DNA of 64,000 bases from Caecitellus pseudoparvulus (Eukaryota; Bigyra: Bicosoecida), in assembly GCA_965644315.1 (NCBI GenBank), contig CBFFRQ010000180.1, forward strand, positions 1 through 64,000, written 5' to 3'. This document shows positions 37,036 through 48,079 of this stretch, in pieces; positions within the stretch are counted from its first letter, which is position 1, and the number at the start of each line of letters is the position of its first letter. A model generated the notes under the pieces. The model worked only from the letters and a program-made list of their open reading frames with translations, was not told the origin of the DNA and made no database searches. The position numbers and the translations under genes are program-made.

Positions 37036-40000
37036 ATGGTTTGCAGCAGCATGCGATCGCTGGGCTCTCTCGGACACTTTGCTGTGTTAGCTGCCTGCTT
37101 TGTGCTGGCCTGTGCAGTGATGAACCCGCACAGACGGCCCGGGATGGCCACCGCAACGACTGCCCCCATGATGCCGATGGATACAAGGGCATCCTTCGCT
37201 CGCTCAAAGCCGGGGCAGGCGCTCGTCAAGCGTCAAACATACCCCTCGCAATTGCCACATGGAACTCACAACCGCCTGCTGTCCTCTGCCCACCGCTTGA
37301 GCGCCGCAGCACCGCTAAGAATCAAGTACGTGTGGGACGTAGTCCACAGTGGGGGTGCTACATGTAAAAGCCATGGTGAAAGCGGTGCCCTAAAAGGGCC
37401 TTGCGAGGCCACTGAAGCGACGCACTGCTCTGCTGCTGGGCAGCGCATTGCAGCGTACAACCGTGAAACGTCAGCATGGCAACAGTACACCTGCGTGCCT
37501 GAAGACATTGTGGGGCAAACCGATGTTGGCCTTTCAACAAGGACCCTGGTGCGAGCTCTCGAAAAAGCTGCTGAGCTGTGGGGCGCAGCGCTGTCAGTCC
37601 TGCCTGTGCAGGACGCGGTGTCAATCCCCTTGGAGCTCAAGCAATCCCTGAACATACAGAACTCCTCCGCAGACCACAATCACTGTGACTTGCTTGTCAT
37701 CGTCACAGTGAGACCTGAACCAGCGCAGGGTTCCATTCGTGGCTCAGCAACTTGCTGGCAACGTGATCAGTTCTACAGGTGCACAGTTGGAGTTCTCAAC
37801 GTTGTTCCAAAAGTCATCGCAACGACACAGACAGGAACAACAACTCTCGATTCGATCTTTCGAACAGCAGCCCATGAAGTTGGGCACCTCCTTGGCGCTG
37901 TATCCATGGGGCCACATTGGATCGACTCAAGCTCTCAGCGCCCAGCCCATCCTTCCGAGTACGCCATGGCAATGGGCGCAAGGCCCACGCAGTCGGAGAG
38001 GCGTGCGATCCTTCTGAAATCTCCACGTCTTCTTATTGTTGCAAGGTGGTTCTTTGCCTGCTCTAGCCTCGCAGGCGTTCCTCTGGAAGACCATCCACTG
38101 GGGCACGGACACCACTGGGAGAGTCGGGTTATGGGTCCAGAACTCATGGCCTACGGTCGGCAGACAGGGACTACTTTTTTGTCACCATTAACACTAGCTA
38201 TGCTTGAGGACACGAACCAGTTTGTCGCGAACTATGACGTTGCTGGGCCAATCGGGGCACAATCGACGCTGGCACGCGAGGCCACGAGGCTGCACACTGG
38301 CAATGAGACCCTCGCACTCCCCAACACACTGGCAGAGATGCTGCCAGGTACTCGTCTTGACTGGCCTATGTGGGGTTTCAAGGCTGGCTGCGACTTTGTG
38401 AAGGGCGTGCGTGCCAAGAACTGGCCCGCCGAGTACACTTGCACGCAGCATGGTGTGCGTGGGTGCACCGCAGACCGCTCATGGACTGGGCTGTGCCAGC
38501 TGTCCAGTGAGCTCAACATTCCGTGGCCGTACTCATGTAGTGAAGTCGAGGAGCACGCAGTTCAAGGCAGCCAAGGTGGGCGGTACGCGCTATGGCGTTC
38601 GGCTTGCCCTCAGGGCAGCCCTCCGGCGCAATGCCAGAATGGCAGCTGCCCTCTACCTGACGCTTTCCAACTCTTTGGCAACAATAATTTCTCCCTCGCT
38701 CCACTCGATGCCAGCGGTTTGCGCTTGCCAAGTTCTAACCTGGCACCCGAGAGGGTTGGCGGAGTCATTGCAGCCATGGATTTCCTGCCGACCACTTTGC
38801 GACTCAGCAAGTGCGCACAAGACGATTTGACTGCCGGGTACTCGGCAGCTTCCCAATACTTGCAAACGGATTCTTCGGGGCAAATACGCTGTCGTGATTG
38901 CCGCTGCTTCCACAGCACATTGTCTGAGTCGCCGCTGGGGCGTTGGACAAGCCAATCACCAGCAGCCTCCAGCGGCTGCTACAGATCCAATTGCTTCTCG
39001 AAAGAGTTACTCCAGGTGGGCATCCAAAGGGTGGAAACTTCATCAATGATGTGGTTTGATTGCCCGCGCAATGGTGGGGACTTGGTTGTCCCGGGGTGGT
39101 CTGGGCGACTTCTCTGCCCTCCAGCGACGCGCTACTGCGAGACCCAACCGCTCACAGGCAACCTCGAGAGAACTGCTACCCATGAAGCACAATGGGGGCT
39201 CCTCATCGTGATTTGGCTTGCACTTTGCGCCGGCTGCATCCTCACATGCTCACGCAGAGCATCGCGCTTCGCAGCAAGGCAGTGCACGCGGGCGTGTGCC
39301 GTGACCGCTTTTCACCAACGACGTGAACTCCTCTGCGATCCAGCTCTGCAGGACATGTCCAGGTGGCTTTGGTCAGCTGCTCCCTCTGTCAAGGCTCGTG
39401 TGGGGCGCTACGTGGCCTGGATGCAAGGCTTCTCCACCTTGACGGCTGCAGGTGCGCTGCTTTGCTTCGGAACTGGCTGGATGCATATTGCCCACGCTTC
39501 TGTGGTCCTGATCGTCATGGGGCTTTCATGCATGCTTGGTATTCTTGGTCGCCGTAGTTTCTCCGTTCCAGCCCACGGGGCTCCTTGCGGTGCACTGGCA
39601 TTCACAGTCAGCGCTGGCACGTGCGCCCTTGCCTTGTTCGTTGGGGGCGGAATCTTGTTCTTCGCAGCTTCGCAGCCGGGACTGACGGAAACATACGCTC
39701 GAAGCATCGGATGCAGCTACCTCTCCTCCGCGGATACGGTCCTGTGCGGGAGCACGTCGGGCATCCGAACACATAGCCTTGCAGGCTCCCTCGTCCGAGT
39801 GCTGACTACTGCAATTGGCCTGCTTTGCTGTTGCGTTGGAAGCTTGCTGCTCTGTTCGTCCACGACCGCCATCCGATCCTTGCCCACGACTCCCCTCGTT
39901 CCTGTGCTCGCATGCTCTTCATGGCTCAGCCTTGGACTCTCCGCGTCCGTCCTGGTCGCTGCAGCATCTGACGCACTGTTCTGGCGTGCCTCCTTCTGGC

Positions 40001-41070
40001 CGTGGCATGCTGTGGGAGGGCCAACAACTGCAATGGGTGGATTCATGATCCTGGGGGCTGCCACTGGCGCCGCTGGGCTTCATGCTCGGTGCGAAGTGTG
40101 GGTGGTGTGGCAAACACGCATCGCTTGCATCTTTGGCGTGGCATGCTGCGCTGCCTCCGTGTCAGCGACTTCAGTGGCACAGCTGGACACACTGCAGCGC
40201 TGGACTTCGAGTTTAACAAAGGATGAAGTGTATGATGTGTCGCTTGGACTCGGCTTGCCAGTGGGACACTCTGAATGGCTGCTTCGCCGCCTGACGCAGT
40301 CTTTCAGGGTAGCAGGCGTGCTTAGTGCGCTGTGTGCCGTTGTCTGTGTTGTGTGTGCCTACACGAACGCGCTCTTTGTTCGCGAGCTCCGGATCTTTAA
40401 TGCGGACCGCACTCTTCGAGTTCAGAGGGAAGAGGCCATGCTTCGAGAGCTCGGCATCCAGGCGCTTTTCTCCCGGAGCCGCGGAGTATTCGATGTCCTT
40501 GCGCCGCGTTTGCACATCTCGCAGCGCACCCCACCGCCAGAGAACTCTGGGGCCCAGTCTCAAACACGGGCGTCCCTCCCTGAACTTGCTGGAGTCGAAG
40601 GCATGGAGGGTCTTGCCACGACTATGCGGGCAACGTGGGTCGCACATTTTGGGGGCGCCAGCAGCGTACGCTGGGTGACGGATGGGAGCCTGTCTTCATC
40701 ATGCGACAGTGGCCCTGAAGCTGCCATGGAGTTGGCAGAGACTCTGGCCAATGAATCGCTGCGCTCTGAAACAGATAGGCTGCAGCGCTCATTGGTGCTG
40801 TGGCGTGCCGAGGACCGCTCACAGCCAAGAACGCTGGCTTGCAGTATCAACCTCGCTGACGAAAGTGAGGCTGCAGTGGCACGCATCCTGGAGCTGCAGC
40901 GGCTGAGCCGGAGCCTTCCCAGTGAACAAGAGTTTTTGGCTTGGCGGGGACAGCCTCTGAACGCGTTGCCAGTGACCGAGGATGCCGAAACTCCTACAGC
41001 CGGTGTGCGAGCTGGCAACACCAACGAGCATGCGACTCGCATCGCTGTGCGCACCTCTGGAACCGCCTAG
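37036..41070 (+). CDS. Leishmanolysin-like (M8) metalloprotease with C-terminal multi-pass membrane domain
   Basis: About 1340 aa from ATG 37036 (or 37051); the frame opens earlier only with non-ATG codons. SLGHFAVLAACFVLACAVM is a signal peptide. The protease domain has HEVGH (zinc site, catalytic Glu), a third His in GHGHHWESRVMG with the Met-turn following, and Cys-rich downstream parts (WGFKAGCDF). This fits the GP63/leishmanolysin family, zinc proteases of the surface or secretory path. Unusually, about nine hydrophobic segments follow (from WGLLIVIWLALCAG to LCAVVCVVCAYTNALFV), then a cytosolic-type tail of about 220 residues. No intron is seen. Substrate unknown. The multi-pass C-terminus is not typical for the family. 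Confidence 0.82.
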   Translation: MVCSSMRSLGSLGHFAVLAACFVLACAVMNPHRRPGMATATTAPMMPMDTRASFARSKPGQALVKRQTYPSQLPHGTHNRLLSSAHRLSAAAPLRIKYVWDVVHSGGATCKSHGESGALKGPCEATEATHCSAAGQRIAAYNRETSAWQQYTCVPEDIVGQTDVGLSTRTLVRALEKAAELWGAALSVLPVQDAVSIPLELKQSLNIQNSSADHNHCDLLVIVTVRPEPAQGSIRGSATCWQRDQFYRCTVGVLNVVPKVIATTQTGTTTLDSIFRTAAHEVGHLLGAVSMGPHWIDSSSQRPAHPSEYAMAMGARPTQSERRAILLKSPRLLIVARWFFACSSLAGVPLEDHPLGHGHHWESRVMGPELMAYGRQTGTTFLSPLTLAMLEDTNQFVANYDVAGPIGAQSTLAREATRLHTGNETLALPNTLAEMLPGTRLDWPMWGFKAGCDFVKGVRAKNWPAEYTCTQHGVRGCTADRSWTGLCQLSSELNIPWPYSCSEVEEHAVQGSQGGRYALWRSACPQGSPPAQCQNGSCPLPDAFQLFGNNNFSLAPLDASGLRLPSSNLAPERVGGVIAAMDFLPTTLRLSKCAQDDLTAGYSAASQYLQTDSSGQIRCRDCRCFHSTLSESPLGRWTSQSPAASSGCYRSNCFSKELLQVGIQRVETSSMMWFDCPRNGGDLVVPGWSGRLLCPPATRYCETQPLTGNLERTATHEAQWGLLIVIWLALCAGCILTCSRRASRFAARQCTRACAVTAFHQRRELLCDPALQDMSRWLWSAAPSVKARVGRYVAWMQGFSTLTAAGALLCFGTGWMHIAHASVVLIVMGLSCMLGILGRRSFSVPAHGAPCGALAFTVSAGTCALALFVGGGILFFAASQPGLTETYARSIGCSYLSSADTVLCGSTSGIRTHSLAGSLVRVLTTAIGLLCCCVGSLLLCSSTTAIRSLPTTPLVPVLACSSWLSLGLSASVLVAAASDALFWRASFWPWHAVGGPTTAMGGFMILGAATGAAGLHARCEVWVVWQTRIACIFGVACCAASVSATSVAQLDTLQRWTSSLTKDEVYDVSLGLGLPVGHSEWLLRRLTQSFRVAGVLSALCAVVCVVCAYTNALFVRELRIFNADRTLRVQREEAMLRELGIQALFSRSRGVFDVLAPRLHISQRTPPPENSGAQSQTRASLPELAGVEGMEGLATTMRATWVAHFGGASSVRWVTDGSLSSSCDSGPEAAMELAETLANESLRSETDRLQRSLVLWRAEDRSQPRTLACSINLADESEAAVARILELQRLSRSLPSEQEFLAWRGQPLNALPVTEDAETPTAGVRAGNTNEHATRIAVRTSGTA

Positions 41071-41576
41071 AGCAGTATGTCACTTGTGCACGCCACCGAT
41101 GCTTTGCTTCTTGGTGCGTTGGCCCCCGCTGCTGTCGGGTTGCGCTGATGGCAGCACCAACACAAGCTTGAACCTCAACCTCTGCGACCGTCGTGCCCTC
41201 CGTCTCAGAGACAAGAACAAGCAAAGGACTGGCGACGTACCATTGGCACCCAAAACCCATCACGACCCAACTTGAGTCTGGCACCCAGTGCCTGCCCCGC
41301 GTGCTTGAGCACCGTCGTGCACACCGGCGCCGTCGCCAGTCACGGCTGCTGCACTGTTCACACATCTGCTGCCACTTGCTTCTCTCCTCTGGCCCCGCTC
41401 CTGGATCTCTTTCGAAGTACTTCGACGCAGCGACGCAGTAAGTTGGAAGGAAAGGACGCCCCCTAACGCTGTCAAGTTGAGGGGGTGTCCCTTCGGCTTG
41501 AGATTCGCCACGCAAGTGTGCAAAGGCGCGCGGAAATCGATTGCTGGCACACTTTTCACCCCCGCCGCGTGCTCAG
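41071..41576. other. Intergenic region
   Basis: No gene supported; frames here are shadows or chance. It would hold the protease 3' UTR and the guanylate kinase promoter. Confidence 0.4.
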
Positions 41577-42565
41577 ATGGCAAGAGTTTGCGCGCTGATT
41601 TCCGCTGCCGCTTTGTCAAATGACGCGATTCTGGGCTCTCTGGCTCCACGATTGAGAAAGGGTGCCCAGGTGGTGGCCTTCTCCAGCTCAGGCACCATGG
41701 GCTGCGGCCATTCGTCAGCATCTGTGCAAGCGGCGCCTGCCGAGGAGCACTCCAAGGCTCAACCTGGACTGCCGAGACCTGTTGTTTGTGCGTCCTTCCC
41801 CTGGGGCATGGGCTGCCCTCGTGACATGCCCTTTTCCGGCTGTCTTTTGACTCGAGGCTCCTTGCACCTTTCACCGCTGCGCAGTGTGTGGACCCAGCGG
41901 CGTGGGCAAGTCCACCCTCGTCAAGCGCCTGCAGGCAGACTTCCCCGATGACTTTGGCTTCAGTGTCAGCCACACCACACGTGACTCGCGACCTGGTGAG
42001 GTGGACGGCGTGAGTCATGGCGTTCAAGGAGGCAACCAATTTCCGCGCAAACACACGCCGCCCTGCTGCGCCACGCTCGCAGGTTGACTATCACTTCACC
42101 AGCATCCAGGAAATCGAAGAAGCCATTGGTGCTGGTGGCTTCCTTGAGCATGCTAAGGTGCACGGCAACTACTACGGCACCAGCAAAGCCGCAGTGGCAG
42201 ATGTGCAGAGGGACGGCCGCATCTGCATCCTTGACATCGATGTTCAGGGCGTCCAGCAGGTGCAAGATCAGCACTTTGAAGTGAGCAAGTACATTTTCAT
42301 TGAGCCTCCCAGTGTTGAGGACCTGGAGCACCGCCTTCGCAAGCGAGGGACGGAGACAGAGGAACGCATTCGCAAGCGTGTCGGCGCAGCCGCTGGGGAA
42401 ATCGAAGCGTCCAAGTCCCTGCATTGGGACGCCCGCATCGTGAACAATACCATCGAGGAGGCGTACGCCGAGCTGCGCGCTGCGACGGAGGAGGAACGCG
42501 AGCGGGCCGCCATCGCCCGAGGCTTGACTGTGGCCACAGAGCTGCAGGGCTTGCCACGGGCTTGA
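41577..42565 (+). CDS. GUK1: Guanylate kinase, three exons
   Basis: Exons 41577-41787, 41885-42009 and 42083-42565; introns 41788-41884 and 42010-42082 (GTGCGT..GCAG, GTGAGT..GCAG). Splicing restores [14 protein letters not shown] (P-loop), [21 protein letters not shown] (GMP-binding, across intron 2), [15 protein letters not shown] and ILDIDVQGV. The enzyme makes GDP from GMP with ATP. Two starts are possible: ATG 41577 gives a 40-residue Arg/Ala/Ser-rich leader that could target an organelle; ATG 41697 gives MGCGHSS, which looks like an N-myristoylation/palmitoylation site. Dual products are conceivable. The C-terminus has an Arg/Glu-rich helix before the stop. Confidence 0.9.
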
Positions 42566-42587
42566 GAAATGCATCGGGCAGCCGTGC

Positions 42588-44645
42588 TCAGACGCCCTGC
42601 ACGAGGACAGCCACCTCACCGTCCAGAAGGGTGTCCACCTTGCGCGCTGTGGCATGCAACAGCGCCGGTAGGAGGCGGGCGGCCACTGCCTCCGCCAGCA
42701 CGAGATCCCCCAGCGAGTCCACGGCTGCCCCCCCTTCGCCGCGGAGCCCCCTGCCCCATGTCGCCTCGACAGCGGCGTTTTGAATGCGCCTGGCCCGCTT
42801 GCGCTCTGCCGCATGCTGGCGAATGGCGCCGAGTGCGCCAGGCTGCAGCACTGCAGTGGCCTGCGCCAGTGTCGGCGGCACGGAGGGTTGGCCGGCGGCT
42901 GCGGCCTTGGCAGCAGCTAGGACCAGGTGCCCCTGCAGCGACCCGCCACCGTGCACCTTCCACAAGGGCGCAGGTGCTGCAACATGCGCCGCGTGCTCGG
43001 CTTGGTCCGCACCTCGTGCGTGCCGCCTGGTCGCGGCTGCAACCTGCGCCGACTCCACCTGCCCCGCCCCACCTTCCTGCCCAGCCTGCCGCCCAGCCTT
43101 GCGCAGTTGCAAGTCTGCGGCTGCTTCGCCCTCCTCCTGCACTGCCGCCTCCAGTGCTGCCAGCATGGCATGCAGGTCCTCCGGTTGCCGTACAGCGTCA
43201 GCCAGCTGCTCCGCGTTGGAGAAGAACGCGAGGCGGCCCTCGCCCGCTGCCAACCGGGCCGCATCCTGCACACTCCACGCCTGGGCTGCGTTGGGTGCTG
43301 CCTGGTGGGCAGTGTCGCCATGCGCTGGTGCGACAGGTTGGCTGGTGGGGGTGCTGCTTTGGGCAGCAGCGGCAGGGGTGGCCGCCCCTCCAGCAGCACA
43401 GCCCAAGTTGATGTAGCGGGTGTGGACTGCATCCACACTGGCTGCTGCCGCAACTTTGCGCATGGAGTGATGCCACACGTGTTCGTGCAAGTCAGGCACG
43501 TGCACTGAGCCGGACAGGCCGCCCCCCGTGGGGTTTTGTGAGACCCTTCCAGAGCTTGCCGCACACCCCAGCGGGACATAAAGCTCCTCGAGATTGAATG
43601 CTTGGCTCTGCCAGGGTGAGGAGCGTGCGGGGGGGGGTGTTGCACCCCCCCTCGTGTACATCATTGGGGGGGGGCTACCGACTCCGCGGTCCGAACCGCC
43701 CACCGTGTGGGGATCGGAGCGTGGCAGTACGCGAGTGGGAGAGCTACCCACTGGCATGCGCACAGGGTTCACCAACACCTCGCGCTCCTGCTGGGCCTGG
43801 GGCAAGTGCGTGTGTCGGATCGTCACGCCCCCCATCCGCTGCACTCTCGGGGCCACGGGCGGCACAGGTGCCGGCGACACGCGCCCGGCATCACTGCCTG
43901 ACCCTTGCCAAGGCCCAGGCAAGACAGATCGTTGGCGAGGCAGCTGCTCAACCTTGTTGAGGGGGGGTGGTGGCCTTGGCGTCGGCTGGGGGGGCCTCCG
44001 TGGCTGTGAGTCGTTGCCTGCAGCCTTGGCTTTTCCGCCCGCTACGGCACTGCTGCCGGCAGCCCGGGGCTTGCTTTGTCCTTTGTTCCTGGTCTTGGCA
44101 CTGCGTTTTCGGGTTGCTGTGGTCACAGGCCTGCCGTGCGGCACACTTTGTCGCCGAGTGCGACCCTGCCGTCGCAGCTGCAGCAAGCGCTGGTAGGGAT
44201 GCCGCGCACGCTTGGTGTGAGCTCGGCGAGGGGGCGTGTTGGACGAAGTTGGTGGGCGCGCAGGCGACACACTGCGCACGCGAAAGGTCGCAGAACTGCG
44301 CTCCAGACTGCGGCCTCGCGTCCGCATCTCGTCAAATGTCCCTGCGGTCGTGGTGTCATCGTTCCACTCAGGATGGCGGCGCGCAGGGACAGCGGCACGT
44401 GAAGACCGTGCAGGCTGTGCCCTGGGAGGTGTGCGATGACGACCTGCGTGTGTCACTGCAGGTGCCTGGCTGTGGGCTGTGGAAGGCTTGCCGTGGGGGC
44501 GTGGAGGGATGCCTGCGGAAGTTGGTGCTCGACGTGCCGCCTGAGGTGGTGCTTGGATGTCAATGGAAGGTGGAACAGGCCCACTTGCGACGCGAGCATC
44601 AGCACTGCTCGCTGCCCATGTCAGGCCTAGGCCAGAGTCCTGCAT
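42588..44645 (-). CDS. Pro/Ala/Arg-rich protein of unknown function
   Basis: About 685 aa from the ATG at 44645; the frame is open further upstream, but there it would overlap the thioesterase gene. Low-complexity Pro, Ser, Arg and Gln stretches fill the N-terminal two thirds. The C-terminal 250 residues are Ala-rich and helical (e.g. EDLHAMLAALEAAVQEEGEA) with a Gln/Ala coiled-coil look. Codon third positions are GC-rich as in neighbours. I recognise no domain. It ends 22 bp from the convergent guanylate kinase stop. Exon structure uncertain. Confidence 0.45.
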   Translation of the reverse strand: MQDSGLGLTWAASSADARVASGPVPPSIDIQAPPQAARRAPTSAGIPPRPHGKPSTAHSQAPAVTHAGRHRTPPRAQPARSSRAAVPARRHPEWNDDTTTAGTFDEMRTRGRSLERSSATFRVRSVSPARPPTSSNTPPRRAHTKRARHPYQRLLQLRRQGRTRRQSVPHGRPVTTATRKRSAKTRNKGQSKPRAAGSSAVAGGKAKAAGNDSQPRRPPQPTPRPPPPLNKVEQLPRQRSVLPGPWQGSGSDAGRVSPAPVPPVAPRVQRMGGVTIRHTHLPQAQQEREVLVNPVRMPVGSSPTRVLPRSDPHTVGGSDRGVGSPPPMMYTRGGATPPPARSSPWQSQAFNLEELYVPLGCAASSGRVSQNPTGGGLSGSVHVPDLHEHVWHHSMRKVAAAASVDAVHTRYINLGCAAGGAATPAAAAQSSTPTSQPVAPAHGDTAHQAAPNAAQAWSVQDAARLAAGEGRLAFFSNAEQLADAVRQPEDLHAMLAALEAAVQEEGEAAADLQLRKAGRQAGQEGGAGQVESAQVAAATRRHARGADQAEHAAHVAAPAPLWKVHGGGSLQGHLVLAAAKAAAAGQPSVPPTLAQATAVLQPGALGAIRQHAAERKRARRIQNAAVEATWGRGLRGEGGAAVDSLGDLVLAEAVAARLLPALLHATARKVDTLLDGEVAVLVQGV

Positions 44646-44970
44646 GAAGCCCACTGCGGTGCCGCCGAAGCAGGGCTGGTGTGCAGAGTGGGCAACGGCA
44701 GAAACGCTAGCAAACACCACCCTGCAGGGGATGGCTCGCGGTCCGGGCGGAGCAACAGCCCTGAACAAGTTGAATGCTGAGACGTGTTTCTTGTCACATG
44801 TGCTGGCGCCTGGGGCTTTGTTTCTTACCTGGCTCTGTCCGCCCGAGCAGTGACTGGGCTGCAAGCCTGCCATAGCCAGGGCCGCCTTGCAACTGGACTG
44901 CGGTCGGCGACGTAACTGCCACAGCACAGCTGCCAAGGAAACATGCATTGGATGGAGCCCGGGGCGAGCT

Positions 44971-45780
44971 TCATCGCTCTTGCGTAGCTGCGTCCACTGG
45001 CACTGTGAGGGTGCTGTCCAGCAGCGCTTGCAGCTGGTCCACTGCGGCGGCACTGGCGGGCACGTGCTTGGCGATGAAGAGGCACCTCGCCTGAGCGTGC
45101 ACGGTGCCAGAGGCAGGGTCGAACAGCACGGCGGTCATGTGCACCTTCCGGCCCTGCACAGAGGTCACCTTGAGGTGAGCTTGCACCTCCCGCCCAGCGG
45201 GGAGAGGCGCCCGGTAGTCGATGTTCAGGTTGGCCGTGAAGCCTGTGCCCATGCGCAGGCAGAAGAACAGCATGCCAAAGGTGTCGTCAAGCAACGTGGC
45301 GGTGGCCCCGCCATGCACCAGGCCGGGGTGCCCCACCATCTTCTCCCCCAGGCGCAGCTTCATGAGCAGCTCACCCCGCTTCGCACACACGAAGTGCTCG
45401 TGGCGCTCCAGGCCCCCCGGGACGCGCATAAGGGAGTTGATGAAGTGCTCTTTTTTGTTGAAGTGCCTCGTCACGTTCACGCGGACGAAGCCGCCCTCTT
45501 CTTCGTACCCTGCCGGCAGCGAGTACGAAGACAGGCGCCGGTACTGCTTGCCGAGGGAGTCTATGACGGCGTCTTCCCCAGCAGTGGCTGTTTCAAGGTG
45601 GGTGTCTGCCTTTCCTCTAGTGACAGCAGCGAGGTTTGCTTGCCCACTGCCGAGTGGCGCAGGGGTCTGAGTCGCCCCGCTCGGCTCACATTCCGCGGCG
45701 GAGCCCAGGATCCCTGTCAAGGCCACAGAGGACCCTGCCAACACGGCCCTGCATGCAGCGAAACACACCTTAGCAGCCAT
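44971..45780 (-). CDS. Hotdog-fold acyl-CoA thioesterase (PaaI/THEM4-like)
   Basis: 269 aa from ATG 45780. The open frame extends upstream to an ATG at 45993, but 45780 gives a compact leader (MAAKVCFAACRAVLAG) that may target mitochondria. The hotdog core is HPGLVHGGATATLLDDTFG (HGG and catalytic-type Asp) with FTANLNIDYRAPLPAG and VHAQARCLFI strands, the pattern of the PaaI/THEM4 group that hydrolyses acyl-CoA thioesters. It starts 218 bp from the divergent APP1-like gene. Acyl-chain preference cannot be read. Confidence 0.82.
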   Translation of the reverse strand: MAAKVCFAACRAVLAGSSVALTGILGSAAECEPSGATQTPAPLGSGQANLAAVTRGKADTHLETATAGEDAVIDSLGKQYRRLSSYSLPAGYEEEGGFVRVNVTRHFNKKEHFINSLMRVPGGLERHEHFVCAKRGELLMKLRLGEKMVGHPGLVHGGATATLLDDTFGMLFFCLRMGTGFTANLNIDYRAPLPAGREVQAHLKVTSVQGRKVHMTAVLFDPASGTVHAQARCLFIAKHVPASAAAVDQLQALLDSTLTVPVDAATQER

Positions 45781-45998
45781 GTCGATGAGTTCCGCACTTA
45801 CTTTGACGCGTTCGCGCCAGAAGCCGCGAGGGAGGGGACCAGGGAGGGTGCGGAAATTGCCACAATGCCCCTGTGCGGGAACCTTGCCGAACAATTGACG
45901 GAATACAAGAAACCATCGCAGGGCTAGGAATGCACCAAGGCAGCAAATTCGTATTGTTTGTGCCTTCCCATGCCAATTGATGCTGCTCGCCATGCGAC

Positions 45999-48069
45999 AT
46001 GGCAGCTGAGCCTGCCACAGCGGCGCCGGGCTTGCCTGGGCAGTGCGAAGCTGAAGCTGAGAGCGCTGTCCTGCCAGAGGCCGAGCAGGCTGCCTCCCTT
46101 GCGGTCCTTCTCAGGCTCTTTCAAGAAACAGCTACGTTTGATCTTGCAGGGCTGGTTGCCGCCCTCCATGCGGCCACCCAAGCCACAGTCGACGCGTGCC
46201 TCGGCCAGCTCTGGCCCTCCCACAGCAGCACGCTCCTTGCGCGAGCGACCGAGGCTTGCGCCGACACCAGCGGCTTAGCTTGGCAGGGTCGAGCCAAGCT
46301 CGTGCGTTCAGTGTTCCGTGTCGGCGAAGGAGCTTGGAACACTGACGCCTACGCGGCCTGCATCCTCGCAGCCTTCGGGCCGCTGGAGGGACAGGCACTG
46401 TACTCCGCCAAGGTGCGCGGGCATGCGCTCGCGGCGGCGCGCTGCACCCAGCGCCGCGAGGTGCACACCTTCCTCCTCTCGCGCGCAGGCATACGTAGAC
46501 GATGGTGAGGACAAGCTCACGCTGCACCTCTTGGTGTTCAAGACGCTGCCGCCGGCGCCGCGGGCAGCCCTCCTGCGCCACTTCGCTGCGGGCGCCGCGG
46601 CGGCGAGCGGACCGCCCGCACGACCTAACATCGTGGCAGTGGACATCGACGATACCCTGCACCCGTACCTCTTCGACCAGTCCAGTGCGGCGGGGGAGCC
46701 GTACCCGGGCGTCCTGGACTGCCTCGCTGCTCTGGTGGCGGGGCCACAGGGGGGAACCCCGGGCCGCCTCGCAGTCATCACAGCACGCCCAGGGCTGGCG
46801 AGGAGCTACACGCGCGCAGCCATGCGCAAGCTGGGCCTGGGACACGCCACGGTGTACACGGGCACCCTGACCGCCCTAGTGTCCACCGACAGCATGGCCG
46901 CGCGCAAGCTGCAGAACTTCGACCGGCTGCGGCAGCTGTGGCCCGAAGGCCGCCTGGTGTGGGTGGGAGACATGGGGCAGGGGGACTGCCTGGCGGGACA
47001 GCAACTGCTGGCCCAGCCCTGTCCCGCAACCTGCCCCCCCCCCCTTGTGCTCATGCACGACATTGTGCTGCGCGGCGCGAAGCAAGTGCCGAGCACATGC
47101 TTGGCGAAACGCCGCCAGCTCGCAAGCACTGGCGTCTTCGTGTTTGATAGCTACATTGACGCGGCGGTGGTGGCGGTGCAGGCAGGCGCGGCTGACCCGC
47201 GCTGCCTGCTGCCCCTTGCCCTGGCGGCCCTGCGGCGCGTGGGGCTGCGGCCACCCCGCCTGGCTGCTCACGCAGACACTCTGGCCGCCTGGGCTGAGCA
47301 GCAAGTGCCTGCCCAGGGGGACCAGCTGCCTTCCTTCCGCTTGCCAGAGGCTGCCGTGGCGGGGGAGGTGCTCGGAATGCCGCGAGCTCCCACCAAGGCA
47401 CCAGCACCCACCGCCCCACCTGCTGCCGCTGCGACAGATGCTGCTGCTGTGTCGCCAAGCCATGCGGGTGCGCTGCAGGGCCCCCCCCCGCCACGGATGC
47501 CGCCCCCACCACTGACGCTGCCTGTGGGCTTGGGGCTGTACGCGGTGACAGGCAGTGCGGGGCACGCCACGTGCAGGGGCATGGCAGTGCCTCGCACGTG
47601 TCCGTTGGGCCTGCCGGGCTTGGCTGTGCAGTGGCAGAGTGGTGACGACGTGGCGGCGGACGGGGGGCTGCGCATGCCGGGATGCGCGCCTCGCACGGAC
47701 ACGGCGGACCTCGCGCAGTACCCGGGCCTGTCCACTTCGCAGCCTTCCCCAGGGAGCTTGCCAGCGACACCTCACCATGTGCAGGTGCTGGGGGGTGCTG
47801 CAGCCACCACTGCCATTCACAACGCCAGCCGTGGCTGCTCGCCCGCCACAGCCCTGTCTGAGGACTCCCCCTGGCCCAGCTGGGCCCACGCGCAGGCCGC
47901 GCCAGCGGTACAGGCCGCCGCAGCTGCCTCTCGGTACCAGAACCTGCGAAACAACATGCGGCGGGTGGAGGCGCAGGCGGCAGCCGAGCGTGCGCTGGCG
48001 CTACTCGCCCTGGCTGCGGCGGTGCCGGACCCCCCCTGCCGCGCAGGCGAGGGGGGGGGCGGGCCGTAG
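45999..48069 (+). CDS. APP1/LNS2-type phosphatase-like protein, two exons
   Basis: Exons 45999-46412 and 46489-48069 (intron 76 bp); splicing joins LYSAK to AYVDDGEDKLTL in phase. The protein is about 664 aa. The central HAD-like domain has VAVDIDDTL (DxDxT nucleophile), YPGVLDCLAAL, VITARPG, YTGTLTAL and LVWVGDMGQGDCLAG, the order of the APP1/DUF2183 phosphatidate phosphatase catalytic domain. The 140 residues before it are helical and unrecognised. The last 280 are Pro/Ala-rich and probably disordered. Possible role in lipid or membrane metabolism; activity on phosphatidate is inferred from family only. Confidence 0.8.
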
Positions 48070-48079
48070 ACTGCCCGGT

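Noticed and set aside
42569-43416. Plus-strand Ala/Pro-rich ORFs
   Set aside because: Composition-driven shadows of the GC-rich minus-strand Pro/Ala-rich gene.
44887-45927. 346-codon plus-strand ORF
   Set aside because: Antisense of the thioesterase, whose hotdog motifs are clear on the minus strand.
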